From Echinococcus granulosus (lineage: Eukaryota; Platyhelminthes; Cestoda; Cyclophyllidea; Taeniidae): a DNA stretch of 64,000 bases. Positions within the stretch are counted from its first letter, which is position 1. Every line of letters starts with the position of its first letter. Shown here piece after piece: positions 62,001-64,000 of the stretch. The notes below the pieces were generated by a model. That model was not told the origin of the DNA, ran no database searches, and saw only the letters and a list, made by a program, of their open reading frames with translations. The translations under genes and the position numbers were made by a program. The stretch lies in the NCBI RefSeq assembly GCF_000524195.1, contig NW_020170406.1:878995-942994 (forward strand). Direction: 5' to 3'.

Positions 62001-64000
62001 AAAGTGGGACCTTACTGACCTCTTAGCGTTCCTACTTTCTGCAAAATATAGGGAGCCATTAAAATATGAAATTCTCCTGTTTGCACATTTTTATTTAGTT
62101 TTAATACAAATATAAGATCCAGTCCTACACAACCACGATGAAGTAGAAAAATACGTCACAAATAGCAGGCATTTAAAATGAATTTGGAGGCTTTACCGTC
62201 CATAGTACAGAAGAGAGTCATAAATAACACGGATTTCAAGACTCTCACCCTTTTCAGACTTGTAAAATTTACCTGATTGCCGTTTAAAATTTACCCCTTC
62301 CGAAGCTAAGCTAAAATTTAGGCGCAAAGCCCTGCTTAATGGGCATAACTTTGCTTCCCATTTATTAGGGGGACAGCGTGGTTTTAACTCCATTAACTTT
62401 ACACACTCCTCGAGATTCATAAAATCAAAAGTTACTTAATAGCCCTATATTTAACTATTAGTACCATTTTTAGACATTTTGTAATTACAAATCATATTTG
62501 AGAGTGAAATACTTTCCCAAACAGCCTTAGTCGGTAGAAGTTTAAATTAATTTACCAAATAACATTTGGCGCTACAAAATTAGGGATTTTAAATTTCTAC
62601 GCATCACCAGTTCTATTATGAAGAGGTTCTACTGTTACCTCCTCAGAGTTAACCCACTTCATTGCGTATTCACAAAAAGATCATTGGACAGGACTTCTCA
62701 TGGCTCCCCTTCTAAAAACGTACATATAATGGAAATTGTCGCACAATAAATTTGATTCAAACACCTGATTGCAGCACAGGTCTTGGACAAAATACCCAAG
62801 GAATGCATAAGAATTTGATAATTTTGTTTTATGGATCTTTTCTGTTCACATATAAATGACCAAAATAGAGGCAGATTCTCAAATTAAATGTGCTTACATG
62901 TTGTAAAATTCAGGAAGTTGTATAGCATTGCAGATATACTGTAATAAATCACCCGATTTCTGCGCACTCATAGTAAAAGTGTCCTAGATTCCTGCAAAAT
63001 CTACAGTGCAGTTTAGCTGCAGAGGCATTAGAAGTTAAAACACGTTGCAAACCCAATTTACAGGTCTTTTTTACACTATCTCAAGGGAACAGCTTTAGCT
63101 TTTTGTCAAAAGTGTAAAGGTAGATCATTTTAAAGTGAATCAGTCACTTTGAAGACCAGTTTTAATCTCTAACTTTAACGTGCATTAGCGGTAATTGATG
63201 TTGAAGCTGCTCACCCCAGATATAACACCCAAATTCTTCATCAGCACATAAAGTTAAGTCATTTCCCAATCAAACTGTCCTTTTTATTATATTCTTGCTT
63301 TTTATGGAAATCCAGCATTCACCCAAAAGCAAACGACTTAAATGAAGTGTTACTAATGCTGTACTAAATTTTGGAAAAGTTATTTTAAAAAAATCCGTTT
63401 TACTTTTTATCAGAAAACGAAATTCAACTGTTTGTTAGGAGACGAAATATGCATTTGATGTAGAAATCTGTTTTGGGTAGTCAAGCGCAGTGCAGACAAC
63501 TGGTAGCTAGGATGTAGTCACGCATTTAGTAATATCAAGCGTCACCTTTTTTGGCGTTTCATTGTAGACGGTTCTGAACTCATGAGATAAAAAAGGGAGG
63601 TTCATTAATCAAAGGCAAATTATTATCATCAACCACAGCCTGGCCCATCTAAAGGTTTACTGAACTGTAATGCCTTCAAACCTCTAAACAGAGTAAGTGG
63701 TATCAGGAACTGAAGAACATTTACATATCAAGCTAAATTCTTATTTAATGGATGATTACAAAAATAAACGTGTCCGTTTTTGCGTGGAGCCTACTTTAAC
63801 GGATTTTGTGCCTTAACAAATAATCAGCAAGTGACAGAAGAAGCAAGAACAGTTAGCCTTTTTTCATATCCCTACACAAAGTGTCTGAAAGTTCCTTTAA
63901 AGTATAAATAGAGATGTTTGAGGAGTGAATTGGTTGTACAAAACCCTTTACAAAGTTTTTGCCTCAAAGTAATTACACAACCTAAACACTTTCTTAACAC
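59069..64000 (+). other. Intronic sequence downstream of GRK exon 13, no exon seen
   Basis: The stretch is AT-rich. I looked for the linker and PH-domain exons expected after GIR and did not find them. Open frames on either strand show no family resemblance. This region is most likely the next GRK intron, extending past the window end. Confidence 0.5.

Noticed and set aside
1..64000. CRISPR arrays, bacterial operons, rRNA genes
   Set aside because: There is no regularly spaced direct repeat array and no rRNA-like stretch. Intron-containing genes show the window is eukaryotic nuclear DNA.

Overview
This is a eukaryotic (metazoan) genomic window, AT-rich overall, with GT-AG introns, large intergenic spaces and one 100-base assembly gap of N at 51333-51432. 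Five protein-coding genes can be supported by reading exons through their splice sites and matching the joined frames to known families. The gene set (beta-adrenergic-receptor-kinase type GRK, Pipsqueak-domain transcription factor, aspartyl aminopeptidase, mL44, TSR2) is animal-wide. The GRK gene starts with a run of 32-38 base micro-introns and then switches to introns of 2-10 kb. That pattern is known from schistosomes and other parasitic flatworms, so I lean towards a platyhelminth (tapeworm or fluke). The sequence alone does not prove this.

Left half (about 1-27 kb). Positions 1-6634 hold no gene I can recognise. Two genes lie on the minus strand. A Pipsqueak-type HTH transcription factor has two coding exons (16698-15811 and 14962-13985). 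Just downstream of it is a complete aspartyl aminopeptidase, DNPEP, with four coding exons (13755-13698, 9077-8584, 8509-7832, 6856-6635) and a 4.6 kb first coding intron. This half is dotted with clusters of alternating purine-pyrimidine (GT/GC/CA) sequence, several of them carrying an inverted CCAAT box. These clusters are not seen in the right half. From about 17 to 28 kb there is an apparently gene-free spacer with simple repeats and a few degenerate repeat pairs.

Right half (about 28-64 kb). A compact group comes first: mitochondrial ribosomal protein mL44 (plus strand, five exons, 28254-29803) converges on a single-exon TSR2-like ribosome-assembly factor (minus strand, 30361-29906), with 102 bases between their stop codons. 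TSR2 is head-to-head with a GRK2/GRK3-type receptor kinase (plus strand) starting at 31364. Thirteen GRK exons can be read, encoding 501 residues through the kinase domain and AGC tail up to 59068. The PH-domain exons are not visible and presumably lie beyond the window. Its introns fill 32-59 kb and contain hairpins and small repeats.

The genes do not form one pathway. mL44 acts in mitochondrial translation and TSR2 in cytosolic 40S assembly. DNPEP is a cytosolic exopeptidase, the psq protein a nuclear DNA binder, and the GRK a membrane-recruited kinase that desensitises GPCRs. The observations most worth checking are the possible in-frame splice from the psq gene into the first DNPEP exon, the splice acceptor just upstream of the DNPEP ATG (a candidate trans-splice site), the micro-intron run in the GRK gene, the altered linker in the GRK kinase C-lobe, and the alternating purine-pyrimidine/CCAAT clusters.
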